Shown here in pieces: positions 1 to 9,114 of a stretch of 38,071 bases of DNA. The notes beneath the pieces were generated by a model that saw only the letters and a program-made list of their open reading frames with translations, made no database searches and was not told the DNA's origin. Numbering within the stretch: position 1 is the stretch's first letter; every line of letters starts with the position of its first letter. The position numbers and the translations under genes are program-made. Source of the DNA: Planctomycetes bacterium GWF2_41_51 (GTDB lineage Bacteria; Planctomycetota; Phycisphaerae; Sedimentisphaerales; UBA12454); NCBI GenBank assembly GCA_001825665.1, contig MHXZ01000136.1, forward strand, positions 1 to 38,071, in the 5' to 3' direction.

Positions 1-45
1 TCCTTGGTAAGGACGAGGTCACGGGTTCAAATCCCATCAGCAGCT
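1..45 (+). tRNA. tRNA-Thr (GGT), 3' part only
   Basis: The window opens inside a tRNA. An anticodon loop TTGGTAA with anticodon GGT lies at 4-10, flanked by TCC/GGA. A T-arm with TTCAAAT follows at 26-32, then the 3' acceptor strand at 38-44 and a discriminator T at 45. CCA is not encoded. The T stem has one C-A mismatch (22/36). The 5' half is outside the window. A tRNA-Thr directly upstream of tuf matches the gene order of the enterobacterial tufB unit, so co-transcription with tuf is likely. Confidence 0.9.
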
Positions 46-69
46 AAGTTTACATTGTGACAGCTTGCA

Positions 70-112
70 ATCGGCAGTTGGCAAAAGGTTTAAAGCCGAT
101 GAGGCTTTTAAA
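70..112 (+). promoter_or_regulatory. Competing hairpins in the tRNA-Thr/tuf spacer
   Basis: Two stems share the same bases. ATCGGC (70-75) pairs with GCCGAT (95-100), while AAAGCC (92-97) pairs with GGCTTT (103-108), the second extended by T/A pairs. They cannot form together, as in attenuators. There is no long T-run after the second stem, so RNA processing after the tRNA is an equally good reading. Confidence 0.4.
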
Positions 113-169
113 ATAATAAGAATATAAAAATTAATTAGCATAATACTTAACGTTGGAGGTTAGTACAAT

Positions 170-1396
170 ATGGCTAAAGCAGTATTTGAAAGAAAGAAAC
201 CGCACGTGAATGTCGGTACAATCGGACACGTTGACCACGGCAAGACGACTCTTACCGCGGCAATGACAAAGGTAATGGAACTCAAAGGATTCAGTAAATT
301 CAAATCCTATGATGATATTGCCAAGGCATCAGAATCACAGGGCAGAAGAGACCCAACGAAGATTTTGACTATCTCCACCGCTCACGTTGAATACGAATCA
401 GAGACCCGTCACTACGCACACGTTGACTGTCCGGGACACGCTGACTACGTAAAGAACATGATTACCGGAGCCGCCCAGATGGACGGAGCTATCCTGGTTG
501 TAAGTGCTTACGATGGTCCTATGCCGCAGACAAGAGAGCACATCCTTCTTGCTCGTCAGGTAAACGTGCCGAAAATCGTAGTGTTCCTTAATAAGGTCGA
601 TCTTGTCGATGATCCAGAACTTCTGGAACTTGTTGAAATGGAAGTCAGAGACTTGCTCAACAAATATGACTTCCCAGGCGATGAAACGCCGATTATCAGA
701 GGCTCTGCCAATACCGCTATGGCTGCTACAAAGATTGATGATCCTGCTTGTGCACCAATCGTTGCATTGGTCAAGGCTATGGACGAATACATTCCGATTC
801 CAGAGCGTGAAATCGATAAGCCATTCCTTATGCCAATTGAAGACGTGTTCAGTATTAAAGGCCGTGGTACAGTAGGTACCGGTCGTATCGAACGCGGTAT
901 TGTAAAGGTCGGCGAAGAAATCGCAATTATCGGCTTGAACAAAGAGACCCGAAAATCAATCGTTACCGGCGTTGAGATGTTTAACAAAACTCTTGACCAG
1001 GGACAGGCAGGCGATAACGTCGGATTGCTGATGAGAGGCGTTGAAAAGGACGAACTCGAACGCGGCCAGGTTGTTGCTGCTCCGGGTTCTATTACACCGC
1101 ACACTCACTTCGAAGCAGAAGTTTACGTATTGACGAAAGAAGAAGGCGGCCGTCACTCACCGTTCTTCGCAGGATATAAACCACAGTTCTATTTCAGAAC
1201 AACAGACGTAACCGGCGCGGTAAAGGCAATCAAGAGCCGTGAAGGTAAACCTGCTGAAATGTGTATGCCGGGCGACAACATTGCGATGGAAGTAGAAATT
1301 ATATCTCCAATCGCCATGGAAGAGGGCCTGAGGTTTGCTATCCGTGAAGGCGGCAGAACGGTAGGCGCAGGCGTCGTCGTAAAGGTTATTAAATAA
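170..1396 (+). CDS. tuf: Translation elongation factor Tu
   Basis: GTPase that carries aminoacyl-tRNA to the ribosomal A site. The 408-residue protein has the P-loop GHVDHGKT at 19-26, DCPGH at 86-90 (catalytic His90) and NKVD at 141-144, followed by EF-Tu domains 2 and 3 ending in a typical [10 protein letters not shown] segment. Switch I is unusual: the normal ARGITI is replaced by TKILTI at 63-68, preceded by a longer loop (about 46-62). Thr67, equivalent to the Mg-coordinating Thr, is kept. I recall similar switch I sequences in planctomycetes. A good SD (GGAGG, 155-159) supports the start. Unlike the E. coli str operon, tuf does not follow fusA here. Confidence 0.99.
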   Translation: MAKAVFERKKPHVNVGTIGHVDHGKTTLTAAMTKVMELKGFSKFKSYDDIAKASESQGRRDPTKILTISTAHVEYESETRHYAHVDCPGHADYVKNMITGAAQMDGAILVVSAYDGPMPQTREHILLARQVNVPKIVVFLNKVDLVDDPELLELVEMEVRDLLNKYDFPGDETPIIRGSANTAMAATKIDDPACAPIVALVKAMDEYIPIPEREIDKPFLMPIEDVFSIKGRGTVGTGRIERGIVKVGEEIAIIGLNKETRKSIVTGVEMFNKTLDQGQAGDNVGLLMRGVEKDELERGQVVAAPGSITPHTHFEAEVYVLTKEEGGRHSPFFAGYKPQFYFRTTDVTGAVKAIKSREGKPAEMCMPGDNIAMEVEIISPIAMEEGLRFAIREGGRTVGAGVVVKVIK

Positions 1397-1406
1397 GAAA
1401 TGAAAC

Positions 1407-1440
1407 AAACGGCAGTATCAGAAAAATGGTACTGCCGTTT
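1407..1440 (+). terminator. Perfect 11-bp hairpin after tuf
   Basis: AAACGGCAGTA (1407-1417) and TACTGCCGTTT (1430-1440) form a perfect 11-bp stem with a 12-nt loop. Only a short T-run ends the stem and the sequence continues as ATATAATA. It is therefore a partial terminator or mRNA processing and stability element separating tuf from rpmG. Confidence 0.6.
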
Positions 1441-1461
1441 ATATAATAAAGCAGAGTAAAC

Positions 1462-1629
1462 ATGGCCAAATCTAAAAAAAGAGAATATGCATGGCTCGAG
1501 TGCAAGGAATGCGGACAACGTAATTACCGAACGGAAATAAACGTTGCACAGGGAACCCCGAAACTCGAATTGACGAAGTTCTGCAAACACGAGCGGAAAA
1601 GAACTGTTCACAAGTTAAGACGTAAGTAA
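1462..1629 (+). CDS. rpmG: 50S ribosomal protein bL33
   Basis: A 55-residue basic protein matching bL33 (segment NYRTEINV and a C-terminal KFC...RKRTVHKLRRK-type end). It sits at the large-subunit E-site region. The zinc knuckle is incomplete: Cys14 and Cys17 form CxxC, but the second pair has only Cys41, with His43 and Glu44 where the fourth Cys would be. The position between tuf and tRNA-Trp/secE is a common arrangement for rpmG. No good SD is visible. The gene is short, but the family match and context are clear. Confidence 0.95.
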   Translation: MAKSKKREYAWLECKECGQRNYRTEINVAQGTPKLELTKFCKHERKRTVHKLRRK

Positions 1630-1639
1630 TTGGCTTTAC

Positions 1640-1657
1640 CCGCCGAATTGTTGGCGG
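1640..1657 (+). other. Small GC hairpin between rpmG and tRNA-Trp
   Basis: CCGCCGA (1640-1646) pairs with TTGGCGG (1651-1657), including one G-U pair, around a 4-nt loop. There is no T-run after it. It may help release tRNA-Trp from the rpmG transcript, but nothing in the sequence proves a role. Confidence 0.3.
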
Positions 1658-1681
1658 TCGGGACAATTTCAAGACGAAGTT

Positions 1682-1754
1682 AGGCCAGTAGCTCAATTGG
1701 CAGAGCGGCGGTCTCCAAAACCGCAGGTTAGGGGTTCGATTCCTCTCTGGCCTG
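1682..1754 (+). tRNA. tRNA-Trp (CCA)
   Basis: A complete 73-nt cloverleaf. The acceptor stem AGGCCAG (1682-1688) pairs fully with CTGGCCT (1747-1753), with discriminator G1754. The anticodon stem GCGGT/ACCGC (1708-1712/1720-1724) encloses CTCCAAA with anticodon CCA at 1715-1717. CCA is not encoded. tRNA-Trp next to secE-nusG is a widespread bacterial arrangement. Confidence 0.97.
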
Positions 1755-1817
1755 CTATTCGAAGCCGCTAAAGGCGCGATTAAGGAAATTAGATCGAATT
1801 CGGATTCGAGGTTTTTA

Positions 1818-2216
1818 ATGTTTAAAAAATATAAATGGGGTCAGGGTAAGGATACCAGGCTTTACAGTGCGATAGCAATAGCTCTGATTGCGGCGATAGG
1901 CTGCTGGAGACTTTATGATAAGCTCCATGCATCACTTGATTTAACACAGACACTTGGATTGTGGCTTAGTGTTACAGTACCGCTCGGAGTTTTTGCGATT
2001 ATCGCGGTTTTTCTTTATTGGCTGGTAAACAGGCCGAGTGTTGCTGATTTTCTTATTTCAGCAGAAGGTGAACTGAAAAAAGTCAGTTTCAGCTCGAGAA
2101 GAGAAATCGCAGTATCGACCTTTGTGGTTATTGTGGTTGTAATAGCAATGACAGCACTGCTCGGTGCGGCTGATTTTGTTTTTGATCTGATATTCACATA
2201 CGGTTTAAAAATATAA
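1818..2216 (+). CDS. secE: Preprotein translocase subunit SecE
   Basis: Membrane subunit that clamps the two halves of SecY in the Sec protein-export channel. The 132-residue protein has three predicted membrane segments, about 16-31, 47-70 and 97-127, the form seen in E. coli rather than the single-span form of many bacteria. The conserved SecE region is at about 73-100 (acidic/basic amphipathic helix AEGELKKVSF followed by the last membrane helix). It lies between tRNA-Trp and nusG, the classical place for secE. secY is in the same window at 26337. Confidence 0.95.
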   Translation: MFKKYKWGQGKDTRLYSAIAIALIAAIGCWRLYDKLHASLDLTQTLGLWLSVTVPLGVFAIIAVFLYWLVNRPSVADFLISAEGELKKVSFSSRREIAVSTFVVIVVVIAMTALLGAADFVFDLIFTYGLKI

Positions 2217-2292
2217 TTTTCTACCCCAGATGGGGAGATAATAAACCGTCCGCTGGGCTTGAAGCTGTGGTGGACAAATCTGGATGTAAATT

Positions 2293-2841
2293 ATGCGTTG
2301 GTATGTATTAAGAGTTGCCTCCAATAGAGAGGAACAAGTTAGAGAAGCGCTTGTGCGTAAGGTTACGCTTGAGGGCCTGGAAAATGATATAGGCAGAGTT
2401 GTTGTGCCTGTCGAACAGGTAAAGCGTATTCGCGGCGGAAAACAGAAGGTGCAGAAGCGCAAACTTTATCCTGGCTATGTATTTATGGAAATTGAGCCTG
2501 ATGCCAACGGTAAAATCAGCGAAAAAGCATGGTTTCTTATTAAAGAGACAATGGGTGTCGGCGACTTTGTTGGAACTGAGGGATTGCCTGTTCCGATGAG
2601 CGATACAGATGTTGCCAAGATGCTCAGCGAAGTAGAAAAGGTCAGCGAGCAGACTGCGGCAAATATCAAAGTCGATTTTGCAAAGGGCGATGTAGTGAAA
2701 ATACGCGAAGGCGCTTTCGAAAACTTCGAAGGTGCTGTCGATTCAATCGATACAGAACGCGGCGTAGTACGGGTAATAGTAACAATCTTCGGAAGAAGCA
2801 CTCCGCTTGATATAGAGTATTGGCAAATAGAAAAAGTTTAA
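2293..2841 (+). CDS. nusG: Transcription termination/antitermination protein NusG
   Basis: Elongation factor that binds RNA polymerase and links it to Rho or to the ribosome. The 182-residue protein has an N-terminal NGN domain (about 1-105, starting MRWYVLRV and containing KLYPGYVF) and a C-terminal KOW domain (about 128-182, KGDVVKIREG...FGRSTPLDIEYWQIEKV type). Length and domain order are standard. The start is fixed by the conserved MRWYVLRV beginning; the SD is weak. Confidence 0.98.
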   Translation: MRWYVLRVASNREEQVREALVRKVTLEGLENDIGRVVVPVEQVKRIRGGKQKVQKRKLYPGYVFMEIEPDANGKISEKAWFLIKETMGVGDFVGTEGLPVPMSDTDVAKMLSEVEKVSEQTAANIKVDFAKGDVVKIREGAFENFEGAVDSIDTERGVVRVIVTIFGRSTPLDIEYWQIEKV

Positions 2842-2871
2842 AACTTAAGACTATAAGTTCAAAGGTAAAAA

Positions 2872-3297
2872 ATGGCAAAACAGATTACAGGAAAGATTAA
2901 ATTACAGGCTCCGGGCGGCTCGGCGACACCTGCACCGCCAATTGGTCCGGCACTTGGCCAGCATGGCGTAAATATCGGACAGTTTGTTCAGCAGTTCAAT
3001 GCAAGAACGAAGGAACTTAACGGAATGACAGTTCCGGTTGAAATAACAGTATATGCCGACAGGACATTCGAATTTATAGTGAAAAGTCCGCCTGCTGCGG
3101 TTCTACTTAAAGATGCAGCACAGGTTGCCAAAGGCAGCGGAACTCCGAATAAGGAAAAAATCGGCAAAGTAACGAAAGACCAGGTCAAGAAAATCGCTGA
3201 AAGAAAATTCGAAGACCTGAATGCTTTTGATATCGACCATGCGTGCAGAATCATAGAAGGTACTGCAAGAAGTATGGGAATTGAAATAGAAAAGTAA
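2872..3297 (+). CDS. rplK: 50S ribosomal protein uL11
   Basis: Component of the GTPase-associated centre, binding 23S rRNA helices 43/44. It is 141 residues, the usual length. The proline-rich hallmark [13 protein letters not shown] is near residues 21-33, and a normal C-terminal rRNA-binding domain follows. It begins the rplK-rplA-rplJ-rplL series. AAAGG upstream supports the start. Confidence 0.99.
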   Translation: MAKQITGKIKLQAPGGSATPAPPIGPALGQHGVNIGQFVQQFNARTKELNGMTVPVEITVYADRTFEFIVKSPPAAVLLKDAAQVAKGSGTPNKEKIGKVTKDQVKKIAERKFEDLNAFDIDHACRIIEGTARSMGIEIEK

Positions 3298-3343
3298 TTT
3301 AAAATTTTATATTTTAAATTTTAAAAATAAATAGAAATGCTTA

Positions 3344-3394
3344 CCACGGCGAAAAACAGTGGGAGCGAAATTAAAACCTCCCGTCTTTGACGGG
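3344..3394 (+). promoter_or_regulatory. Folded leader in front of rplA
   Basis: Three stems are possible in the 120-nt rplK-rplA gap: CCAC (3344-3347) with GTGG (3359-3362), GGGAG (3361-3365) with CTCCC (about 3378-3382), and CCCGTC (3380-3385) with GACGGG (3389-3394). They overlap and so compete. L1 represses its own operon by binding mRNA in several bacteria, which makes this a reasonable place for such a site. I did not match it to the known L1 target. Confidence 0.35.
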
Positions 3395-3417
3395 TAAAAT
3401 TTTGCGGAGAACCAAAA

Positions 3418-4113
3418 ATGAAAGTCAGAAGAAGCAAACGTTACAAGGCGTCGGCAAAGGAATGGTCGCAAGCACCACTCAAATTGGCCGATGCGGTTAA
3501 AAAACTCAAGACCTACACCCCGACTAAATTCGACCAGAGCATCGATTGCGTAGTTCAGCTTGGAATCGATACAAAACAGGCCGACCAGCTTATCAGAGGC
3601 GCCGTTTCACTTCCTCATGGAATAGGTAAAAGTAAGAAAGTAGTAGCATTTTGCGAAGATTCCGATGTTGAAGGGGCGAAAAAAGCCGGTGCAATTGAAG
3701 CTGGAAATGACGAGCTTATTCAGAAAATAATGGGCGGATGGTTGGATTTCGATGTTGCCGTGGCTTCGCCAAAAGTTATGGGCAAGGCCGGCAAACTCGG
3801 TAAGGTTTTAGGACCGCAGGGAAAGATGCCGTCACCCAAAAATGGTACAGTAACAGCAGATGTTATCACGGCTGTTAGAGAATTTGCGGCTGGAAAAACA
3901 GATTTCAAGAACGATACAGGCGGGAACGTTCATACGATAGTTGGCAGATACAGCTTTGAAGAGAGCAAACTTGTCGAGAATATTCAGTCGTTTATGAATG
4001 TGATAAGAAGGATGAGACCTGTGTCAGCTAAAGGAACTTATATTAAAAAAGTTGCTATTAGTGCGACAATGAGTCCTTCTGTTATCGTGGATGTTTCCGA
4101 GTTTAATCTATAA
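3418..4113 (+). CDS. rplA: 50S ribosomal protein uL1
   Basis: Builds the mobile L1 stalk that contacts deacylated tRNA at the E site. The 231-residue length is typical, and the family segment GKAGKLGKVLGPQGKMPSPK lies near residues 122-141. The SD GGAG is at 3404-3407. Follows uL11 as in most bacteria. L1 often represses its own operon; see the folded leader just upstream. Confidence 0.99.
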   Translation: MKVRRSKRYKASAKEWSQAPLKLADAVKKLKTYTPTKFDQSIDCVVQLGIDTKQADQLIRGAVSLPHGIGKSKKVVAFCEDSDVEGAKKAGAIEAGNDELIQKIMGGWLDFDVAVASPKVMGKAGKLGKVLGPQGKMPSPKNGTVTADVITAVREFAAGKTDFKNDTGGNVHTIVGRYSFEESKLVENIQSFMNVIRRMRPVSAKGTYIKKVAISATMSPSVIVDVSEFNL

Positions 4114-4127
4114 TTCAAAGGTGAAAT

Positions 4128-4661
4128 ATGAGTAAGCAAGTAAAACAGCTGTTAACAAATGAACTTCAAAGCAAGTTTGACGGTATAAAGGAATTCTTAG
4201 TTCTTGATATAACAGGTATCGATGGAATAGCCAACAATCAATTGCGTGAGAAACTTCGTGAAAAGAAAGTAAAAATCACTATGGTTCGCAACGCAATGAT
4301 GCGGCATGCAATGAAATCATTGAATATGACCGCGGCGATGGACCTGTTTGTAGCCGGTTCCTGCACAGTTGCTTCCGGAGGAGACAGCATAGTCGATTTA
4401 GCTAAAGAACTCGACGCGATCTCAAAAGCAATACCAATCAAGTTCAAGGGTGCATACATAGAAGGAACAGCTCTTGACGAAAAAGCGGCCAAGGGCCTTG
4501 TAAATATGAAAAGCAGAGCCGAACTGCAGGGCGATGTCATTATGCTGGCAAATTCACCGGCAAAAAGACTGGCTTCTGCAATCGGTGCGCCTGCAGGGAT
4601 TATCGCAGGCTGCATAAAGACATTGGCAGACAAGGAAGAAACAGCTGCAGCAGCGGCTTAA
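4128..4661 (+). CDS. rplJ: 50S ribosomal protein uL10
   Basis: Base of the L7/L12 stalk: its N-terminal domain binds the L11 region of 23S rRNA and its C-terminal helix carries L7/L12 dimers. The 177 residues fit the family, with VRNAMMRHA near 50-58. The C-terminus is alanine-rich. SD AAAGGTG lies before the ATG. Only 14 nt separate it from rplA, so the separate L10 leader known in E. coli is not present immediately upstream. Confidence 0.98.
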   Translation: MSKQVKQLLTNELQSKFDGIKEFLVLDITGIDGIANNQLREKLREKKVKITMVRNAMMRHAMKSLNMTAAMDLFVAGSCTVASGGDSIVDLAKELDAISKAIPIKFKGAYIEGTALDEKAAKGLVNMKSRAELQGDVIMLANSPAKRLASAIGAPAGIIAGCIKTLADKEETAAAAA

Positions 4662-4759
4662 AAAGTTTATAAATTGCTATATGTGAGTGTCCTTCAGGGG
4701 TTAAACGCGGCGGCGTAGCTGCGGCAGGCACAAAGCGGTAGAAATAGGAGTAATTAAAA

Positions 4760-5161
4760 ATGGCAGACGAAACAAAACAGTGGAGTCCTGAAATAACACA
4801 ACTGGGCGACGCAATCGTAAAACTGACACTTATGCAGGCAAAAGAACTGGGCGATTACCTGAAAGAAGTACATGGAATCGAACCGGCAGCGGGCGGTGCA
4901 GTTATGATGGCAGGGCCAGCGGCGGGACCAGCAGCAGCAGCTGAAGAAAAGACAACATTCGATGTTATCCTGAAATCAGCCGGCGATAAGAAAATCCAGG
5001 TTATCAAAGAAGTACGCGCACTGACAGGTCTGGGTCTCAAAGAAGCAAAAGACCTTGTTGAAGGCGCACCAAAGGCAGTTAAAGAAGGCATCAGCAAAGA
5101 TGAAGCCGAAGCAGCAAGAAAACAGATTGAAGCAGCCGGCGGCATTGTAGAGATTAAATAA
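4760..5161 (+). CDS. rplL: 50S ribosomal protein bL12 (L7/L12)
   Basis: Multi-copy stalk protein that recruits translational GTPases such as EF-Tu and EF-G. It has an N-terminal dimerisation domain (about 1-35), an Ala/Gly-rich hinge (about 45-64), and a C-terminal factor-binding domain with the family motif [20 protein letters not shown]. It is 133 residues, slightly longer than E. coli because of the hinge. SD AGGAG at 4747-4751. The 98-nt gap after rplJ may allow extra translation or transcript processing. Confidence 0.99.
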   Translation: MADETKQWSPEITQLGDAIVKLTLMQAKELGDYLKEVHGIEPAAGGAVMMAGPAAGPAAAAEEKTTFDVILKSAGDKKIQVIKEVRALTGLGLKEAKDLVEGAPKAVKEGISKDEAEAARKQIEAAGGIVEIK

Positions 5162-5176
5162 GCAGTGAAAATCAGA

Positions 5177-5201
5177 AGCGCCCGGTAATATGCCGGGCGC
5201 T
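5177..5201 (+). promoter_or_regulatory. GC-rich hairpin in the rplL-rpoB spacer
   Basis: AGCGCCCGG (5177-5185) and CCGGGCGCT (5193-5201) form a perfect 9-bp stem with a 7-nt loop; CAG/CTG pairs extend it across a one-base bulge. It is followed by an A-run, not a T-run, so it is not a standard intrinsic terminator. An attenuator or RNase cleavage site is likely, since the rplL-rpoB gap is known in E. coli for both. Confidence 0.55.
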
Positions 5202-5222
5202 CTGAAAAAAAATAGGTGAAGG

Positions 5223-5305
5223 AAAATTGAAAAACGAGAATTGCAGGTTGAAGATTTATAGAATCAACAGGGGGTTGAGCTCTAAATTTTCAATCTTCAA
5301 TTTTT
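5223..5305 (+). repeat. A/T-rich inverted-repeat spacer before rpoB
   Basis: TTGAAGATT (5248-5256) has its exact complement AATCTTCAA at 5292-5300, and AAAATTGAA (5223-5231) matches TTCAATTTT at 5297-5305. The result is a nested A/T-rich foldback within the rplL-rpoB spacer. Similar spacers occur before rpsL and rpsC in this window. Confidence 0.5.
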
Positions 5306-5336
5306 TATTTTTGGTTTAATTTACGGGAGTCTGTAA

Positions 5337-8300
5337 ATGGGTATAAAAACAATTCGCGATTTTGGTAAGACGCAGGATGCTATTGAAGTTCCAAATCTTA
5401 TCGAAGTTCAGCGGGCAAGTTATGAGAGATTTCTTCAGGCTGATCTAAATTATCAGCGACGAAAGCTGATTGGGTTGGAAGCTCTGTTTCAAGAGATATT
5501 CCCAATCGAAAGCTATGACAAGACAATGAGTCTTGAATACGTCGGCTATGAATTAGATAAGCCTCGCTACAGCCCGAACGAATGCAGGGAATTGAGGCTT
5601 ACATACGGCTATCCATTGAAGATACGCTGCAGATTGAAACGCAAAGACGCAGGAGAAATCGCAGAACAGGTTGTATATCTGGCTGAAATTCCTGTAATGA
5701 TCGGCGGCGGCGAATTCATTATTAACGGTGCTGAAAGAGTTATCGTAAATCAGCTTCACCGTTCACCCGGCGTTGATTTCCTTATCGAAAGCAAAGAAGG
5801 CGACAGAGTACTGCACGGCGGAAGAATTATTCCCGAACGCGGAAGTTGGATTGAAATATCAGTTACACGAAAAGACGTCCTAATTGTTCGTATCGACCAA
5901 TCGAGCAAAATACCTGCTACGATGTTCCTGCGAGCAATGAGTGAGGATTACAGCAAAATAGATGCGATTTTACGGCTGTTTTACGAAACTAAAACTGTTG
6001 CTGTCGATAAACTCGACCCGCTCATGTGGGCAGTCGGACCTGTTGTTGATACCGAATCAGGCGAAATCATCGTCGAAGGCGGAACACAAATCGGCGACAG
6101 AATCGGGCAAATTGAAAGAAGCTCGATAAAGAAACTCGAAGTAATAGCAAAAGCGGCAGATCCACTTGTATTGAATACTCTTGCTGAAGATGATTGCGAA
6201 AGCCACGAAGAAGCATTGCTGAAACTTTACGCAAGGCTCAGGCCGGGCAATCCCCCGAATGTCGAAAAAGCAAAGACGCTGTTTAAAGAAAAATTCTATG
6301 ACAGCGACCGTTATAGACTCGGCAGGGTAGGCAGATTCAGACTTAACCGCAAGTTTAAACAAAATGTTGACGAAAATGAAATGACGCTAAAGCCGGATGA
6401 TTTCCTCAATACAATGAGATATATCATCGGTTTGCGGAATAGCCAGGGTGTTATCGATGATATCGACCACCTGGGCAATAGAAGACTTCGTACGATTGAC
6501 GAATTGGCGGCAGATGAGATTCGCAAAGGTTTACTGAAGTTGCGCAGAACGGTTCAGGAAAGAATGAGTATGAAAGAACCCGGACAGATTGAGCGCATAG
6601 CCGACCTTGTCAATTCCAAGAGTGTATCGAGCAGTATCGAATACTTCTTCGGCAGAGGCGAATTGAGTCAGGTTGTAGACCAGACAAATGCCTTGAGCCA
6701 GCTAACGCATGAAAGAAGATTGTCAGCGTTGGGACCGGGAGGCTTGAATCGTAAGCGTGCGGGCTTCGAAGTTCGCGACGTTCATATCAGCCATTACGGC
6801 AGAATATGTCCGATTGAAACACCTGAAGGCACGAATATCGGTCTTATCGCGTCATTGGCAATTTATTCGAAGATTGATGAATACGGTTTCCTTCTGACCC
6901 CATACCGCAAAGCAGAAAAAGGAAAGCTTACAGGTGAGATAGTATACCTGCGGGCAGATGAAGAAATGGAAGTGACTTTTGCTCCGCCAAGCGCGATTGA
7001 CGGCCATTCAGAAAAACTTCAGAATGGTGTCGTACTTGCTTTGAAGTATGGAGAATTGTCTCAAATTGACAGTAAAGAAATAAATTACGTTGATGTATCG
7101 AGCAGGCAAATCGTCGGTGTATCGGCGGCATTGATACCGTTCCTCGAACATGATGATGCTAACAGAGCGTTGATGGGTTCGAACATGATGAGGCAGGCGG
7201 TACCATTGCTGATGACAGAGCCGCCGCTGGTTCGTACCGGAATGGAAGAGCACGTAGCGGCCAACTCAAGCATGGTTGTTCGCGCTCGTACAGCAGGCAC
7301 TATTACCGCAGTTGATGCTAAAAAGATTGTCATCAACGATACAGATATTTATGAACTTGAGAAATTTGTCGGATTGAACGAAAGAACCTGTTTGAATCAG
7401 ATACCTCTGGTATCACTCGGACAGAAAGTAAAGAAAAATGAAATAATCGCAGACGGCGGCGGAAGCGGCAAAGGCGTTCTTGCTTTGGGCAAAAATGTAC
7501 TTGCGGCGTTTATGACGTTCGACGGATTCAACTTTGAGGACGCTATTTTAATCAGCGAAAAGCTGGTACGAGATGACGTTTTCACAAGCATACATATTGA
7601 TGAGTTCAGCGTTGAAGTACGTGAAACGAAATTGGGACGTGAAGAGTTCACACGTGATATTCCGAATGTCGGCGAAAAGGCACTTAGAAATCTTGATGAA
7701 AGCGGAGTAGTCCGCGAAGGCACACGCGTTGACGCAGGCGATATTCTCGTAGGTAAAGTTTCGCCAAAGAGCAAAACCGAACTTACACCTGAAGAAAAAC
7801 TTCTGCACGCGATATTCGGTAGGGCCGGCGAAGATGTAAAGAATGATTCACTGGAACTTCCGAGCGGTTATAACGGCATTATAATCAAGACAAGCAGGTT
7901 TACCCGCAAAGGCGCCGGCAGCGATGAAATGAAAAAGCTGCAAAAGCAGAAAATGAAAGATTATGAGACAAAGATGAAAGAGCATCAGTCTCTTGTCTTC
8001 AAGCAGATGATCGCGGAGATTAGCGAAAAAGTCGAAGATGTATCGATGATTGATCCGACAACAAGGCAGAAAGTCGGAGCAAGCGAAGATATGGAAGTTA
8101 TCTTCGAACAGATTCAGAACTTCGATGTTGCATGGTGTAAACCAGCCTCGGCAAGACCTGCGGCGCAGCAAATTATAGATAAATATATGCCGAGGATTAA
8201 AGATCTTGCAGAAGAGATAAAGATTAAACTCGAGCGTATGAAACACGGTGACGAGCTTCCGAGCGGCGTTCTTGAAATGGTAAAAATATATGTTGCTACA

Positions 8301-9095
8301 AAACGCACTCTGAGTATCGGCGATAAGATGGCGGGACGTCACGGAAATAAAGGCGTTATCGCAAGAATAATGCCTGTGGAAGATATGCCGTTCCTCCCGG
8401 ACGGGACACCTATAGATATTTGTCTTAATCCGCTGGGCGTGCCGAGCAGAATGAACGTTGGTCAGATTCTTGAAACCCATCTTGGCTGGGCCGCAAAAGT
8501 GCTTGGTTTCGATGGCGTGACTCCGGTGTTTGCCGGTGCGACAGAAGATGAAATCAGACAGGTTTTGGTTGATTCCAATGAGCATGTAAAAAATCGAACC
8601 AAAGAACTTGTTTCCAAGAAGAAAGCTCCGCCTGCCGATGAGATATTTGCTCAAATCGATGAAGATATGAAAGCAAGGCTTTATGACGGAAGAACAGGTG
8701 AGCCTTTCGAACAGACTGCGACTGTCGGATATATATATATGATGAAACTGCATCACCTCGTAGATGACAAGATTCATGCACGTTCGACAGGTCCATACAG
8801 CCTTATTACTCAACAGCCTCTTGGCGGAAAAGCCAGAACAGGCGGCCAGAGATTCGGCGAAATGGAAGTCTGGGCGCTGGAAGCTTACGGCGCTGCTTAT
8901 ACATTACAGGAACTGCTTACAGTCAAGAGCGACGACATCGAAGGCAGAACGAAAATTTATGAATCAATGGTAAAAGGTAAAAATACTCTCGAGGCCGGCA
9001 CACCCATCTCATTCGATGTTCTGTGCAGTGAAATTCGCGGTCTCGGTTTGAATATACAGTTAGAAAAGAAACAGATAGGCAATAAAGGCCTCTAA
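5337..9095 (+). CDS. rpoB: DNA-directed RNA polymerase subunit beta
   Basis: Catalytic-core subunit of RNA polymerase. The 1252-residue protein has the rifampicin-pocket region at about 443-465, which reads [18 protein letters not shown] followed by LSALGPGG. The Asp, His and Ser equivalent to E. coli 516, 526 and 531 are present, while 515, 518 and 520 read V, T and A. Downstream are [24 protein letters not shown] and a C-terminal [19 protein letters not shown] clamp segment. GGGAG upstream supports the start. It is followed closely by rpoC. Confidence 0.99.
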   Translation: MGIKTIRDFGKTQDAIEVPNLIEVQRASYERFLQADLNYQRRKLIGLEALFQEIFPIESYDKTMSLEYVGYELDKPRYSPNECRELRLTYGYPLKIRCRLKRKDAGEIAEQVVYLAEIPVMIGGGEFIINGAERVIVNQLHRSPGVDFLIESKEGDRVLHGGRIIPERGSWIEISVTRKDVLIVRIDQSSKIPATMFLRAMSEDYSKIDAILRLFYETKTVAVDKLDPLMWAVGPVVDTESGEIIVEGGTQIGDRIGQIERSSIKKLEVIAKAADPLVLNTLAEDDCESHEEALLKLYARLRPGNPPNVEKAKTLFKEKFYDSDRYRLGRVGRFRLNRKFKQNVDENEMTLKPDDFLNTMRYIIGLRNSQGVIDDIDHLGNRRLRTIDELAADEIRKGLLKLRRTVQERMSMKEPGQIERIADLVNSKSVSSSIEYFFGRGELSQVVDQTNALSQLTHERRLSALGPGGLNRKRAGFEVRDVHISHYGRICPIETPEGTNIGLIASLAIYSKIDEYGFLLTPYRKAEKGKLTGEIVYLRADEEMEVTFAPPSAIDGHSEKLQNGVVLALKYGELSQIDSKEINYVDVSSRQIVGVSAALIPFLEHDDANRALMGSNMMRQAVPLLMTEPPLVRTGMEEHVAANSSMVVRARTAGTITAVDAKKIVINDTDIYELEKFVGLNERTCLNQIPLVSLGQKVKKNEIIADGGGSGKGVLALGKNVLAAFMTFDGFNFEDAILISEKLVRDDVFTSIHIDEFSVEVRETKLGREEFTRDIPNVGEKALRNLDESGVVREGTRVDAGDILVGKVSPKSKTELTPEEKLLHAIFGRAGEDVKNDSLELPSGYNGIIIKTSRFTRKGAGSDEMKKLQKQKMKDYETKMKEHQSLVFKQMIAEISEKVEDVSMIDPTTRQKVGASEDMEVIFEQIQNFDVAWCKPASARPAAQQIIDKYMPRIKDLAEEIKIKLERMKHGDELPSGVLEMVKIYVATKRTLSIGDKMAGRHGNKGVIARIMPVEDMPFLPDGTPIDICLNPLGVPSRMNVGQILETHLGWAAKVLGFDGVTPVFAGATEDEIRQVLVDSNEHVKNRTKELVSKKKAPPADEIFAQIDEDMKARLYDGRTGEPFEQTATVGYIYMMKLHHLVDDKIHARSTGPYSLITQQPLGGKARTGGQRFGEMEVWALEAYGAAYTLQELLTVKSDDIEGRTKIYESMVKGKNTLEAGTPISFDVLCSEIRGLGLNIQLEKKQIGNKGL

Positions 9096-9114
9096 TAGTC
9101 AGGAGTAAGCTTAA

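Noticed and set aside
7848-8813. Long open frame of 321 codons on the minus strand inside rpoB
   Set aside because: It is antisense to a strongly conserved region of rpoB, has no SD and an implausible His/Cys/Phe-rich composition. It is a shadow of rpoB codon use.
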